DNA of 22,155 bases from Thiolapillus brandeum (GTDB lineage: Bacteria; Pseudomonadota; Gammaproteobacteria; Chromatiales; Chromatiaceae), in the NCBI GenBank assembly GCA_011051425.1, contig DRLF01000324.1, positions 1 to 22,155 of the forward strand, in the 5' to 3' direction. Shown piece after piece: positions 1-8,650 of the stretch; within the stretch, counting starts at the first letter, position 1; the number at the start of each line of letters is the position of its first letter. Made by a program: the position numbers and the translations under genes. The notes under the pieces are model-generated. The model made no database searches. It was not told the origin of the DNA and was given only the letters and a program-made list of their open reading frames with translations.

Positions 1-601
1 AACCGATCACCGCCAGCACTGCCGCCAGCACGGTCAGATCGAATTCCAGCTGGAACAAGGCAAAGAACCCCAGCGTAATGGTCACGTCATGCACCAGCGC
101 GATAACCGACCCTACGGCAAAACGCCACTCGAAACGCACGGCCACATACATGAGAATGGCGATCAGGGATACCAGTACCGCCAGCGCGCCGTCTTCCGTC
201 AGTTCATCGCCCACCTGGGGACCGACGAATTCCACACGGCGCAGCTCCACCTTGCCGTCGGCCTGTTTGCTCAGCAGGCCAAACACCTTGTCACTCAATT
301 CTGAACTCTTGACGCCTTCGCGTGGGGCCAGACGAATCAGCATATCCCTGGGTGTACCGAACTGCTGGACCTGCGCTTCGGCAAAACCGTTTTCGGCCAG
401 TACCTGCCGGGCCTTTTCCAGATCCGCATCCTGGCTGTAACCGACCTCGATCAGGGTGCCGCCGGTGAAGTCGATACCAAAGACCAGTCCCCGTATGGCC
501 AGCGAAGCCAGTGCAACAACCACAAGCGCTATGGAAAAAGCCATGGCAAGCTTGCGCTTGCCCATAAAATCGATATTCAAAGAAGAACTGAGAGTTCGCA
601 T
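1..601 (-). CDS. secF: Protein translocase subunit SecF (3' part beyond window)
   Basis: Inner-membrane subunit that works with SecD to use the proton gradient in late protein translocation through SecYEG. The first 200 residues are visible. They show a first membrane segment at about residues 17-37, then the SecF signature GIDFTGG at about 42-48, a periplasmic region, and the start of the RND-type membrane bundle. The ATG at 601-599 lies 15 bases after the secD stop, and an AGGT sequence upstream is a modest ribosome binding site. It is the last visible gene of yajC-secD-secF and is probably cotranscribed with them. The left edge of the window removes roughly the last third of the protein. 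Identity is very sure from the signature and the gene order. Confidence 0.97.
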   Translation of the reverse strand, partial: MRTLSSSLNIDFMGKRKLAMAFSIALVVVALASLAIRGLVFGIDFTGGTLIEVGYSQDADLEKARQVLAENGFAEAQVQQFGTPRDMLIRLAPREGVKSSELSDKVFGLLSKQADGKVELRRVEFVGPQVGDELTEDGALAVLVSLIAILMYVAVRFEWRFAVGSVIALVHDVTITLGFFALFQLEFDLTVLAAVLAVIG

Positions 602-616
602 GTGCTGTTACCTGAA

Positions 617-2473
617 TCAGATTGCGAGTTTCTTCACGCGCTTGCCGCCATACACCAGATTTGCCAGTGCGCGGGTTCCCACGATGGAAGTGAACATGGA
701 GGTGACGATGCCGATGGCCAGCGTCACGGCAAAACCTTTAACCGGGCCGCTACCAATGGAGAACAGCACAATAGCGGCAATCAAGGTTGTAATATTGGCA
801 TCCATGATGGTACTGAAGGCCTTTTCGTAACCGGAGTGAATACTGGCCTGAGGTGTGCTGCCTACCCGCAGTTCTTCCCGGATGCGCTCATAGATGAGCA
901 CATTGGCGTCCACCGCCATACCCACCGTAAGTACAATACCGGCAATGCCAGGCAGGGTCAGCGTCGCCTGCAACAGTGACAGGATGGCCATGATCAGCAC
1001 CAGGTTGGCGATGAGTGCCGCATTGGCAAACAGGCCGAATACCTTGTAGTAGACCACCATGAACACCATCACCAGCAACAGGCCGATGACGACCGATTTC
1101 ATACCCTGGTTGATGTTTTCCTGTCCCAGGCTGGGGCCGATGGTGCGCTCTTCCACGATATCGATGGGCGCTGCCAGGGCACCGGCACGCAACAACAGCG
1201 CCAGCTCGTGGGCTTCCTGGGGACTGTCAAGACCCGTGGTCTGGAAACGGCGGCCAAAAGGCTCGAGAATATTGGCGACACTGATCACCTCTTCCACCAG
1301 CCGCTTGATAGGCTTGCCATCGGCTTCACGACCCACCACCCGGCTCTCCTTGAATACCACCGCCATGGGCTTGCCCACGTTATCCGTCGTCACATTGCGC
1401 ATACGCCGCGCGCCCTTGCTGTCAAGGTTGACCGATACCATGGGGCTGCCGGAGCGCTGATCAAAACCCGAAGATGCATCGGTGATCTGATTACCGGTGA
1501 CGATGACCCGCTTCTTCAGCAGTATGGGACGGCCATCTTCCCTCACCTTGTACAGTCGCGACCCTGGCGGAATCTTGCCATTGTTCTTGGCATCCATGGC
1601 ATCATGCTCCGTGTCTACCAGACGGTATTCCAGGGTTGCCGTTGCACCGAGGATATTCTTGACCTGGGTCGGATCCTGCACACCGGGAAGCTCGACCACG
1701 ATACGGCGGTCTCCCTGCTGCTGGACCAGCGGTTCCGCCACGCCCAGGGCATTCACCCGGTTTCGGATGGTCGTGATGTTCTGCTGCAGGGCGAATTTCT
1801 TGATGGCGCGGATCTCGGAAGGTGGCAGAGTCAGGCGCACGAAATAGGCGCCGTCTGCATCGCGGGTTTCCACGCCAAGGTTTCTGAATTCATTACCCAG
1901 CACTTCCTCCGCCTGGTTTCGCGTTGCAGCATCCTTGAATTTCACATCGATACCGAGGGCGTCGGCCTTTACCGTCAGGTAGCGCAGCTTCTTGCCCCGC
2001 AAGGCGGTACGCACATCGCCGGTATAGGCCTCGACCTTGTCCTTGATCGCGGCATCCATGTCCACATCGATGAGCACATGAATACCGCCGCGCAGATCCA
2101 GACCCAGATTGACCGGCTTCCCGCCCAGAGCCAACAGCCAGTCCGGTACATTGGCAGCCGTGGTCAGCGCATAGGAAACATTCTCAGGCAAGGCGTTGGC
2201 AATCACATGCTGCGCCTTCTGCTGATCGGTTGTGGATGGAAAATGGATCAGCAGTTTTCCTGCCTTGTCTTCCACGGATTTGACCGGGATACCGGCATCC
2301 TTGAGCGCCGTTTCGATCTTGCCCTGCAGTGTTTTTTCTATCACCGCACCGCGGTTGCCGGACACGGCAATGGCAGGATCCTGGCTATACAGATTGGGCA
2401 GTGCGTAGAACAGCCCGATTGCGAGAATGAAGACAACCAGGATATTTTTCCATAAAGGATATTGATTCAGCAT
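617..2473 (-). CDS. secD: Protein translocase subunit SecD
   Basis: Partner of SecF in the proton-driven accessory complex of the Sec translocon. It has 618 residues, close to the 615 of E. coli. A membrane anchor covers residues 9-27, a large periplasmic domain follows, DLRGG is at 126-130, and five C-terminal membrane segments include VGMAVDANVLIYERIREEL at 517-535. Asp522 there corresponds to the conserved transmembrane aspartate of SecD. I chose ATG 2473 because the family N-terminus begins MLNQYPLWKN. An in-frame ATG at 2536 would add 21 residues with no membrane or family character, and it lies inside a predicted hairpin. No clear Shine-Dalgarno sequence precedes ATG 2473. It lies 93 bases after yajC and 15 before secF. 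Confidence 0.97.
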   Translation of the reverse strand: MLNQYPLWKNILVVFILAIGLFYALPNLYSQDPAIAVSGNRGAVIEKTLQGKIETALKDAGIPVKSVEDKAGKLLIHFPSTTDQQKAQHVIANALPENVSYALTTAANVPDWLLALGGKPVNLGLDLRGGIHVLIDVDMDAAIKDKVEAYTGDVRTALRGKKLRYLTVKADALGIDVKFKDAATRNQAEEVLGNEFRNLGVETRDADGAYFVRLTLPPSEIRAIKKFALQQNITTIRNRVNALGVAEPLVQQQGDRRIVVELPGVQDPTQVKNILGATATLEYRLVDTEHDAMDAKNNGKIPPGSRLYKVREDGRPILLKKRVIVTGNQITDASSGFDQRSGSPMVSVNLDSKGARRMRNVTTDNVGKPMAVVFKESRVVGREADGKPIKRLVEEVISVANILEPFGRRFQTTGLDSPQEAHELALLLRAGALAAPIDIVEERTIGPSLGQENINQGMKSVVIGLLLVMVFMVVYYKVFGLFANAALIANLVLIMAILSLLQATLTLPGIAGIVLTVGMAVDANVLIYERIREELRVGSTPQASIHSGYEKAFSTIMDANITTLIAAIVLFSIGSGPVKGFAVTLAIGIVTSMFTSIVGTRALANLVYGGKRVKKLAI

Positions 2474-2523
2474 GTCAGATCGATGGTTAAAAGTAGCAGA
2501 TTGAGGGAGAAAGCATCCGGTCA

Positions 2524-2555
2524 CTGAACCCGGCATAAATTCCGCCGGGGTTCAG
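2524..2555 (-). promoter_or_regulatory. Hairpin in the yajC-secD intercistronic leader
   Basis: Read on the minus strand, CTGAACCC-C-GGC pairs with GCC-GGGTTCAG. This gives 11 base pairs with one bulged C and a 9-base loop. It starts 11 bases after the yajC stop and lies 50 bases upstream of the secD start. No T-run follows, so it is not a standard rho-independent terminator. It could stabilise the RNA, set the yajC to secD ratio, or mask the in-frame upstream ATG at 2536, which spans the loop/stem junction. The pairing is seen in the sequence; the role is inference. Confidence 0.55.
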
Positions 2556-2566
2556 AGATCTGCGGA

Positions 2567-2905
2567 TCAGAGTTCCTTGAGCGTTCCTTTGGGCATCACA
2601 GCTTCCACGGCCGCACGGCGCACGGTGACTACCATGCCATCGGCCACTTCCACCCTGACGAAGTTCTCGCCCACTTCGGTAATCTTTCCCATGAGACCGC
2701 CGGTGGTCTGCACTTCGTCACCTTTCTTCAGGCTTTCCACCAGAGCACGGTGCGCCTTCTGACGCTTTACCTGCGGCCGGATCATGAAGAAGTACAGAAC
2801 CAGGATCAGGCCAATGGGAAATATCAGACCAGCCAGACCATTGGGACCCGCCACAGCTGCAGCCGCAGGCGCTTCAGCCAATGCGTCGTTGATAAAGAAA
2901 TTCAT
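2567..2905 (-). CDS. yajC: Preprotein translocase subunit YajC
   Basis: Small single-pass membrane protein that associates with SecDF. It has 112 residues, the usual size. An alanine-rich N-terminus leads to a membrane segment at about residues 23-41, followed by the family motif FMIRPQVKRQKAH and the cytoplasmic domain with the KKGDEVQTTGGLMGKI signature. The ATG at 2905 has a strong ribosome binding site (GGAGGT, complement of 2912-2917, spacer 6). It is the first gene of yajC-secD-secF. In many gammaproteobacteria tgt lies just upstream of yajC; here parC does, 105 bases away, and a candidate -10 element lies in that gap. Confidence 0.96.
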   Translation of the reverse strand: MNFFINDALAEAPAAAAVAGPNGLAGLIFPIGLILVLYFFMIRPQVKRQKAHRALVESLKKGDEVQTTGGLMGKITEVGENFVRVEVADGMVVTVRRAAVEAVMPKGTLKEL

Positions 2906-2971
2906 TTACCTACCTCCGCTGTACGCGGGAAATAACACGAACAGCAAAATTGGGGAATTGCGAAGCCGCAT

Positions 2972-2977
2972 ATTATG
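2972..2977 (-). promoter_or_regulatory. Candidate -10 element for yajC-secDF
   Basis: The parC-yajC gap contains CATAAT on the minus strand, which matches 5 of 6 bases of the sigma-70 -10 consensus. It lies about 65 bases upstream of the yajC ATG. No good -35 hexamer is found at 16-18 bases. No terminator hairpin separates parC from yajC, so read-through from the parE-parC operon is also possible. Confidence 0.35.
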
Positions 2978-3010
2978 CCACAGTGCACAACTGCGTGCCG
3001 GACGGAATAA

Positions 3011-5254
3011 TCAGTCGAGCTCCAGGCCATCCACTTTCTGGAATCCCCGGGGCAGCTTGTTGCCGCGGCGTCCCCGCTCACCTTCATAGGCATTGAGATC
3101 AGCCGCCTTGAGATTGAGATGCCGCTTACCGGAAATCAGCCTGACTTTTCCACCTTCAGGCACCACCAGCATGGCAACCACGTACTCTTCCCGCTCCGCG
3201 ACACGCTTGCCGGGTATGCCGATGATCTTGTTGCCCTTGCCGCGCGCCATTTCCGGCAGATCGCTCAGGGGAATCACCAGCATGCGTCCTTCACTGGTTA
3301 CCGCCACCACCCGGTCGGTATGTGGATCGGTGACAGGTTGTGCCTTGAGCACCCGTGCACCCTTGGGCAGGGTCAGCACGCTCTTGCCGCCCTTCTTGTT
3401 GGCGATAAGATTCTTCGCCCGCGTAACGAAGCCATATCCCGCATCCGAGGCCAGCAGCCAGCGCTGTTCGGGATCACCGCCGAGAACGGACATGAACCGG
3501 GCGCCGTCAGGCGGCGAAAACCGCCCTGTCAGTGGCTCTCCCTGCCCCCTTGCGGACGGCAGAGTATGGGCCAGCAGCGCATAACTGCGCCCGGTGGAAT
3601 CAAGAAATATGGCGGTCTGATTGCTGCGCAAGCGCACCGCATCACGATAGCCGTCACCTGCCTTGTAGCTCAGGCTGGCGGGATCGATTTCATGCCCTTT
3701 GGCGGCCCGCACCCAGCCTTTTTCGGACAACACCACGGTGCTGGGCTCGCTGGGCGTGAGTTCACTTTCATCCATGGCGGCGGCAGCTTCGCGCACCACC
3801 AGGGGAGACCGGCGCTCATCACCGTATTCCTCGGCATCTGCCTGCAGCTCCTTGCGCACCAGTGTCTTCATGCGCTGTCGGGAACCCAGGGTCTTTTCCA
3901 GATAGTCACGCTCCTTAGCGAGTTCCTCCTGCTCGGCACGGATCTTCATTTCTTCCAGGCGTGCCAGCTGCCGCAGCTTGGTGTCCAGCACGTAGTCCGC
4001 CTGGGCCTCGGTCAGTTTGAAACGCGCCATGAGTACCGGTTTGGGCTCATCCTCGGTACGAATGATATGGATGACCTCGTCGATATTGAGGAAGGCGATC
4101 AGCAGACCATCCAACAGATGCAGGCGATCGAGCACCTTGTTCAGGCGATGCTGCAGGCGGCGTCGGACGGTCGTGAAACGGAACTCCAGCCACTCTCTGA
4201 GTATCACCCGCAGATCCTTTACCTGGGGCCGCCCGTCCAGACCGATGAGGTTGAGGTTCACCCGGTAGGCGCGCTCCAGGTCGGTGGTGGCGAACAAGTG
4301 GGACATGAGGCGTTCCAGGTCCACCCGGTTGGAACGGGGTACGATCACCAGACGCGTGGGATTTTCATGATCGGATTCATCACGCAGGTCCTCGATCCAG
4401 GGCAGTTTTTTCGCGCGCATCTGGCTGGCGATCTGTTCCAGGATCTTGTTGCCGGATACCTGGTACGGCAGGGCACTGACGACTATGTTGCCGTCCTCCT
4501 TTTCCCAGACAGCTCGGGCACGGACACTGCCCCGCCCTGTCTGGTAGATCTTCAGCAGATCCTCGCGGGGCGTGATGATCTCCGCTTCCGTGGGGAAATC
4601 CGGCCCGGGAATATGCTCGCAGAGTTCTTCCAGAGTGGTTTTCGGGGCTTCGATGAGACGGATACAGGCGCTGACCACTTCCCGCAGGTTGTGGGAGGGA
4701 ATATCCGTGGCCATGCCCACGGCAATCCCGCTGGCGCCGTTGAGCAGGACATTCGGCAGGCGGGCAGGCAGCAGGCTGGGCTCTTTCAGGGTACCATCGA
4801 AATTTGGCACCCAGTCCACAGTCCCCTGCCCCAGTTCCGCCAGCAGCACCTTGGCATAAGGCGTGAGCTTGGCCTCGGTATAACGCATGGCCGCGAATGA
4901 CTTGGGATCATCCGGCGAACCCCAGTTGCCCTGCCCATCGATCAGCGGATAGCGATAGGAAAAGGACTGGGCCATGAGTACCATGGCTTCGTAACAGGCC
5001 GTATCGCCGTGAGGATGGAATTTACCCAGCACATCACCCACGGTACGCGCCGATTTCTTGTGCTTGCTTGCCGCCGACAGCCCCAGTTCAGACATGGCAT
5101 AGACGATGCGCCGCTGCACCGGCTTGAGACCGTCACCGATATGGGGCAGTGCCCGATCGAGGATAACGTACATGGAATAGTCCAGGTACGCCTTCTCGGT
5201 GAATTCGGCCAGGCGCAGCCGCTCGGTACCCTCGGAGGTGTAGTTTTCGTCCAT
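3011..5254 (-). CDS. parC: DNA topoisomerase IV subunit A
   Basis: Cleavage and religation subunit of topoisomerase IV, which decatenates sister chromosomes together with ParE. It has 747 residues, against 752 in E. coli. The winged-helix cleavage domain has the catalytic tyrosine at 125 (AAMRYTE), [10 protein letters not shown] at 80-89, and the long stretch ending [19 protein letters not shown]. The C-terminal part is a degenerate beta-pinwheel ending [13 protein letters not shown]. The absence of a canonical GyrA box and the high likeness to E. coli ParC exclude GyrA. The residue equivalent to E. coli Ser80 is Thr85, and Glu89 is retained. ATG 5254 overlaps the TAA of the upstream DUF302 gene by one base. 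It closes the CNP1-parE-cytochrome-DUF302-parC operon. Confidence 0.97.
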   Translation of the reverse strand: MDENYTSEGTERLRLAEFTEKAYLDYSMYVILDRALPHIGDGLKPVQRRIVYAMSELGLSAASKHKKSARTVGDVLGKFHPHGDTACYEAMVLMAQSFSYRYPLIDGQGNWGSPDDPKSFAAMRYTEAKLTPYAKVLLAELGQGTVDWVPNFDGTLKEPSLLPARLPNVLLNGASGIAVGMATDIPSHNLREVVSACIRLIEAPKTTLEELCEHIPGPDFPTEAEIITPREDLLKIYQTGRGSVRARAVWEKEDGNIVVSALPYQVSGNKILEQIASQMRAKKLPWIEDLRDESDHENPTRLVIVPRSNRVDLERLMSHLFATTDLERAYRVNLNLIGLDGRPQVKDLRVILREWLEFRFTTVRRRLQHRLNKVLDRLHLLDGLLIAFLNIDEVIHIIRTEDEPKPVLMARFKLTEAQADYVLDTKLRQLARLEEMKIRAEQEELAKERDYLEKTLGSRQRMKTLVRKELQADAEEYGDERRSPLVVREAAAAMDESELTPSEPSTVVLSEKGWVRAAKGHEIDPASLSYKAGDGYRDAVRLRSNQTAIFLDSTGRSYALLAHTLPSARGQGEPLTGRFSPPDGARFMSVLGGDPEQRWLLASDAGYGFVTRAKNLIANKKGGKSVLTLPKGARVLKAQPVTDPHTDRVVAVTSEGRMLVIPLSDLPEMARGKGNKIIGIPGKRVAEREEYVVAMLVVPEGGKVRLISGKRHLNLKAADLNAYEGERGRRGNKLPRGFQKVDGLELD

Positions 5255-5712
5255 TACTTCTTTTTCAGCTGGCGCATCTCGTCGAGCATGGCCTGGATGT
5301 CGTTGTACCAGCGGGCAAACTGCAGCTGCAGCTTCTTGTCATCAGGAAAGAAGGCGCCCAGCGCCCGTGGATCCATGGCGGCCAGCACGGTTTCATCGTT
5401 TTCCGCGATCACGGCGATTTTCAGCGGCAGATAAGGCGACATTTCGGGATGATCGGCAAGAATGCGCCGCACCTCCTCCAGCTTGCCAAAGAACACCACC
5501 CGGTAGAAATCCGACTTGTAGTGAAATTCGGCCATGCCACCGTCACAGCGCTGGACATGGGCAACACTGTATCCGTATTCGGGAAGCGTTTCCTTGAGCA
5601 CGTCCATGACATGCTGGGCCTTGGCATGGCTGCGTGCCATGACCAGTTTCTGATCAGCCTGTGCGGGAAGCATCAGGGCCAGCATCAGACAGATACCTGC
5701 AAGTATTTTCAC
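5254..5712 (-). CDS. Secreted DUF302 domain protein
   Basis: A 152-residue protein with a cleavable signal peptide (residues 1-19, cut after AQA), so probably periplasmic. The mature part is a DUF302 domain. Recognisable elements are [14 protein letters not shown] at 47-59, the [10 protein letters not shown] strand at 67-76, and [21 protein letters not shown] at about 95-115. It starts with GTG at 5712 and overlaps the cytochrome/DUF302 gene by four bases (GTGA). Its stop overlaps the parC start by one base. DUF302 has no settled biochemical function. The tight coupling to a diheme cytochrome carrying the same domain suggests that the two act together in a periplasmic redox or metal-related process; this is inference. 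The domain call is fairly sure, the function unknown. Confidence 0.8.
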   Translation of the reverse strand: MKILAGICLMLALMLPAQADQKLVMARSHAKAQHVMDVLKETLPEYGYSVAHVQRCDGGMAEFHYKSDFYRVVFFGKLEEVRRILADHPEMSPYLPLKIAVIAENDETVLAAMDPRALGAFFPDDKKLQLQFARWYNDIQAMLDEMRQLKKK

Positions 5713-6737
5713 AGCGTTGCCTCCTCCATCACGGCCAGTATGACCTCTTCCATGAGCACCCCGACCTCAGAAAGCTCCTGGTTGTTGAACAGGGTCGCCA
5801 GCTGGGCCACGTTTGCAGAGATCACCAGCACTTTCCCGTCCCGTTCGATGACATTGATGCGGCAGGGCAGCACTGTACCCAGGCGCGGATCGATGTTGAG
5901 CAGATGATAAAGCTCCTTGAAATTGCAAAACCGGATACTCACCTGACGGGTATTGACGCTGAACTCGTCCGCCAGACCCTGCTCCAGGTAACGCTGCGGA
6001 AAGATTCGGAAGTTGGCGCCGGTGAGGGCCTGCTTGACGTTTTCCACAGTGGTGTCGAAATCATAGGGTGATTCCATGATGTAGGCGGGCTTGCCCCGCC
6101 ATTCCTCCATACCCTGCCTGATCACCGGCGGCTTCAGCGTGCGCAGGTAAGCCACCACGTGGGAAATTTCCTGATCGGAAAGCTTGCTCTTGAACGAAGG
6201 CATGCCGCCCACCTTGCGTCCACTCAGTATGATGTCATGAATCATGGCATCCGAAGCCGACTGCTGGAAACCGCGGTTGTTCAGGGCCGCAGGCATAACC
6301 ATGAAAGTCCGCTCCCGGGACATGGTCACACCGGTGCCCGGTCCTTCTCCACTGCCATCCTTGCCATGACAGCGGACGCAGTTCTTTTCATACAGGGGCT
6401 TGCCCAGCTTGGCATCTCCTTTGAGCTTGGCTGTCTTGAAGACCGGGCCCGGCTTGCCGGACCAGCTGCGGACATAGCGCACGATGGCCTTCACCTGCGC
6501 CGGGCTCAGCGCCTCGAAAGACGGCATGATGCGCCCCGGCCGGCCATGACGTATGGTCTTGGCGATGTAGTCATCGGATACCTGGGACAGTATCTCGTCC
6601 GTCAGGGGCAATCCGATGCCACCTTCACCCCGGGAATGGTGACAGACACTGCAGTTGTCCTCATACAGAGCCTTACCATCAGGAGCCGCCAACAGCGGCG
6701 CACATAACAGCAGCAACAGCCAGTTCAAATGTTTCAT
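5709..6737 (-). CDS. Diheme cytochrome c with C-terminal DUF302 domain
   Basis: A 342-residue predicted periplasmic protein. A signal peptide covers residues 1-18. Cytochrome c domain 1 has CSVCH at 29-33 and a likely axial Met71 in RIMPSF. Domain 2 has CVRCH at 120-124 and likely axial Met179 in GGMPSF. A DUF302 domain runs from about 224 to the end, with YDFDTTVENV and Cys271 and Cys292 in the FCNFKELYHLL and LPCRINVIE strands. Its ATG overlaps the parE TGA by one base, and its stop overlaps the downstream DUF302 gene by four. The hemes imply electron transfer to or from an unknown partner. Sitting between the topoisomerase IV genes is unusual, since nothing links it functionally to DNA topology. 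Confidence 0.9.
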   Translation of the reverse strand: MKHLNWLLLLLCAPLLAAPDGKALYEDNCSVCHHSRGEGGIGLPLTDEILSQVSDDYIAKTIRHGRPGRIMPSFEALSPAQVKAIVRYVRSWSGKPGPVFKTAKLKGDAKLGKPLYEKNCVRCHGKDGSGEGPGTGVTMSRERTFMVMPAALNNRGFQQSASDAMIHDIILSGRKVGGMPSFKSKLSDQEISHVVAYLRTLKPPVIRQGMEEWRGKPAYIMESPYDFDTTVENVKQALTGANFRIFPQRYLEQGLADEFSVNTRQVSIRFCNFKELYHLLNIDPRLGTVLPCRINVIERDGKVLVISANVAQLATLFNNQELSEVGVLMEEVILAVMEEATL

Positions 6738-8650
6738 CAGTTGTCAACTCCAGCAATCAAATCCTGAGCGGCTTCCGCCATATCTCCTTTTTCCTGCAGC
6801 CAGGCCTTGCGGTCGCCTGAACGTTTCTTGGCCAGCAGCATATCCATCATTCGCAGGGTTTCGTCACCGGCTTCCATGGCCAGCTGCACCAGCCGCCGGG
6901 TATCCGGATGGATGGTCGTCTCCCGCAACTGCATGGGGTTCATCTCTCCCAGGCCCTTGAAACGCTGCACATTGACCTTGCCACGCAGTTTTTCGGCTTC
7001 GATGCGCGCCAGCACACCCTGCTTTTCCGCATCATCCAGTGCGTAAAACACCTGCTTGCCCACGTCGATACGATACAACGGCGGCATGGCGACATATACA
7101 TGCCCTTCTTTTACCAGCTTGGGGAAGTGGCGCACGAACAGCGCACACAGCAAGGTGGCAATATGCAGACCATCAGAATCCGCATCGGCGAGAATGCAGA
7201 TCTTGCCAAAGCGCAGTTTCGACAGGTCATCCACGCCGGGTTCCACGCCGATGGCCACCGAAATGTCATGCACTTCCTGGGAGGCCAGCACTTCGGCGCT
7301 GTCCACTTCCCAGGTATTCAGAATCTTGCCGCGCAGGGGCATGATGGCCTGAAAATCCTTGTCCCTGGCCTGCTTGGCGGAACCACCTGCAGAATCCCCT
7401 TCCACCAGGAAAAGCTCTGTGCGGTTCACATCATCGGATGCACAGTCGGCCAGCTTGCCCGGCAGCGCCGGCCCCTGGGTCACCTTCTTGCGCACAACCT
7501 TGCGTCCGGCCCGCATGCGGGTCTGGGCGGCATGGATGGCCAGCTCGGCAATTCGCTCACCCTCGGCCGTGTTCTGGTTCAGCCACAGACTGAAAGCGTC
7601 TTTCACCACACCGGAGACAAATGCGGCGCATTCCCGCGAAGAAAGCCTTTCCTTGGTCTGCCCCGAGAACTGGGGATCAGCCATTTTCACGGACAGCACA
7701 TAGCTGACCTTGTTCCAGACATCGTCCGGTGTGATCTTCACACCTCTGGGCAGCAGGTTTCGGAATTCACAAAACTCCCGCACAGCCTCGGTCAGCCCGG
7801 TTCGCAGCCCGTTCACATGGGTGCCGCCCTGTGCGGTGGGAATCAGGTTCACGTAGCTTTCGGTGACAGGTTCCCCCCCTTCCGGCAGCCAGGCCAGCGC
7901 CCAGTCAGCCGCTTCTTCACTGCTGGCCATGCTGCCCACGAAAGGTTCTTCGGGCAGCATTTCGAATCCCTGCAGCGCATCCAGCAGATAATCCTTGAGA
8001 CCATCGGCATATTGCCACTCTTCCGTTTCGCCGCTTTTTTCATCGGTAAAACGCACATGCAGCCCGGGACAGAGCACCGCTTTGGCACGCAGCACGTGTT
8101 TAAGCTGACGCACACTGAACCTGGGGCTGTCAAAAAAGCTCTCATCAGGCCAGAAGCGGATGCGCGTGCCGGTGTTCTGCCTGCCCACCTTGCCCACGGC
8201 TTCGAGACTGGAAACTTTCTCGCCATTGGCAAAAGCGATATTGTATTCCGCCCCGTCGCGTTTGACCCAGACCTCCAGGTGTTTGGACAGGGCATTCACT
8301 ACCGAGACGCCCACGCCATGCAGACCGCCGGAAAACTGGTAGGACTTGTTGGAAAACTTGCCTCCAGCATGCAGCTTGCACAGTATGACTTCGACACCGG
8401 GAACACCTTCTTCCGGGTGGATATCCACCGGCATGCCCCGGCCATTGTCCGAAACCTCCAGGGAACCGTCCTTGTACAGTATGACGTCGATCTTGCTGGC
8501 ATAGCCGGCCAGCGCTTCATCCACGCTGTTGTCGATCACTTCCTGGGCAAGGTGGTTCGGGCGGGTGGTGTCCGTGTACATGCCCGGGCGCTTGCGTACG
8601 GGCTCCAGTCCGCTCAGTACCTCGATGGCCGACGCATCGTAATCAGTCAT
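6737..8650 (-). CDS. parE: DNA topoisomerase IV subunit B
   Basis: ATPase subunit of topoisomerase IV. It has 637 residues, against 630 in E. coli. The GHKL ATPase domain has QEVIDNSVDEALAG with probable catalytic Glu37 and metal-binding Asn41, DNGRGMPVD, and the GGLHGVGVSVVNALS lid motif. The TOPRIM domain has LFLVEGDSAGGSAKQARD and ADADSDGLHI, and QRFKGLGEMNPMQLRETT lies near the C-terminus. The size and likeness to ParE, with no long GyrB insertion, exclude GyrB. I chose ATG 8650 (MTDYDAS), which matches the E. coli N-terminus; a TTG further up would add six residues. The ATG overlaps the end of the upstream CNP1-like gene by eight bases, so translation is probably coupled. Confidence 0.97.
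   Translation of the reverse strand: MTDYDASAIEVLSGLEPVRKRPGMYTDTTRPNHLAQEVIDNSVDEALAGYASKIDVILYKDGSLEVSDNGRGMPVDIHPEEGVPGVEVILCKLHAGGKFSNKSYQFSGGLHGVGVSVVNALSKHLEVWVKRDGAEYNIAFANGEKVSSLEAVGKVGRQNTGTRIRFWPDESFFDSPRFSVRQLKHVLRAKAVLCPGLHVRFTDEKSGETEEWQYADGLKDYLLDALQGFEMLPEEPFVGSMASSEEAADWALAWLPEGGEPVTESYVNLIPTAQGGTHVNGLRTGLTEAVREFCEFRNLLPRGVKITPDDVWNKVSYVLSVKMADPQFSGQTKERLSSRECAAFVSGVVKDAFSLWLNQNTAEGERIAELAIHAAQTRMRAGRKVVRKKVTQGPALPGKLADCASDDVNRTELFLVEGDSAGGSAKQARDKDFQAIMPLRGKILNTWEVDSAEVLASQEVHDISVAIGVEPGVDDLSKLRFGKICILADADSDGLHIATLLCALFVRHFPKLVKEGHVYVAMPPLYRIDVGKQVFYALDDAEKQGVLARIEAEKLRGKVNVQRFKGLGEMNPMQLRETTIHPDTRRLVQLAMEAGDETLRMMDMLLAKKRSGDRKAWLQEKGDMAEAAQDLIAGVDN

Noticed and set aside
2984..3000. 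Possible sigma-54 site upstream of yajC (minus-strand CGGCACG then TGTGC)
   Set aside because: The GG to GC spacing is 11 instead of the required 10, and the second half is imperfect.
3119..4900. A 593-codon open frame on the plus strand, antisense to parC
   Set aside because: It is the shadow of a conserved ParC, His/Gln-rich with no motif.
3011..8650. Identification as gyrA and gyrB
   Set aside because: Lengths (747 and 637), absence of a GyrA box, lack of the GyrB insertion and close likeness to E. coli ParC and ParE favour topoisomerase IV.
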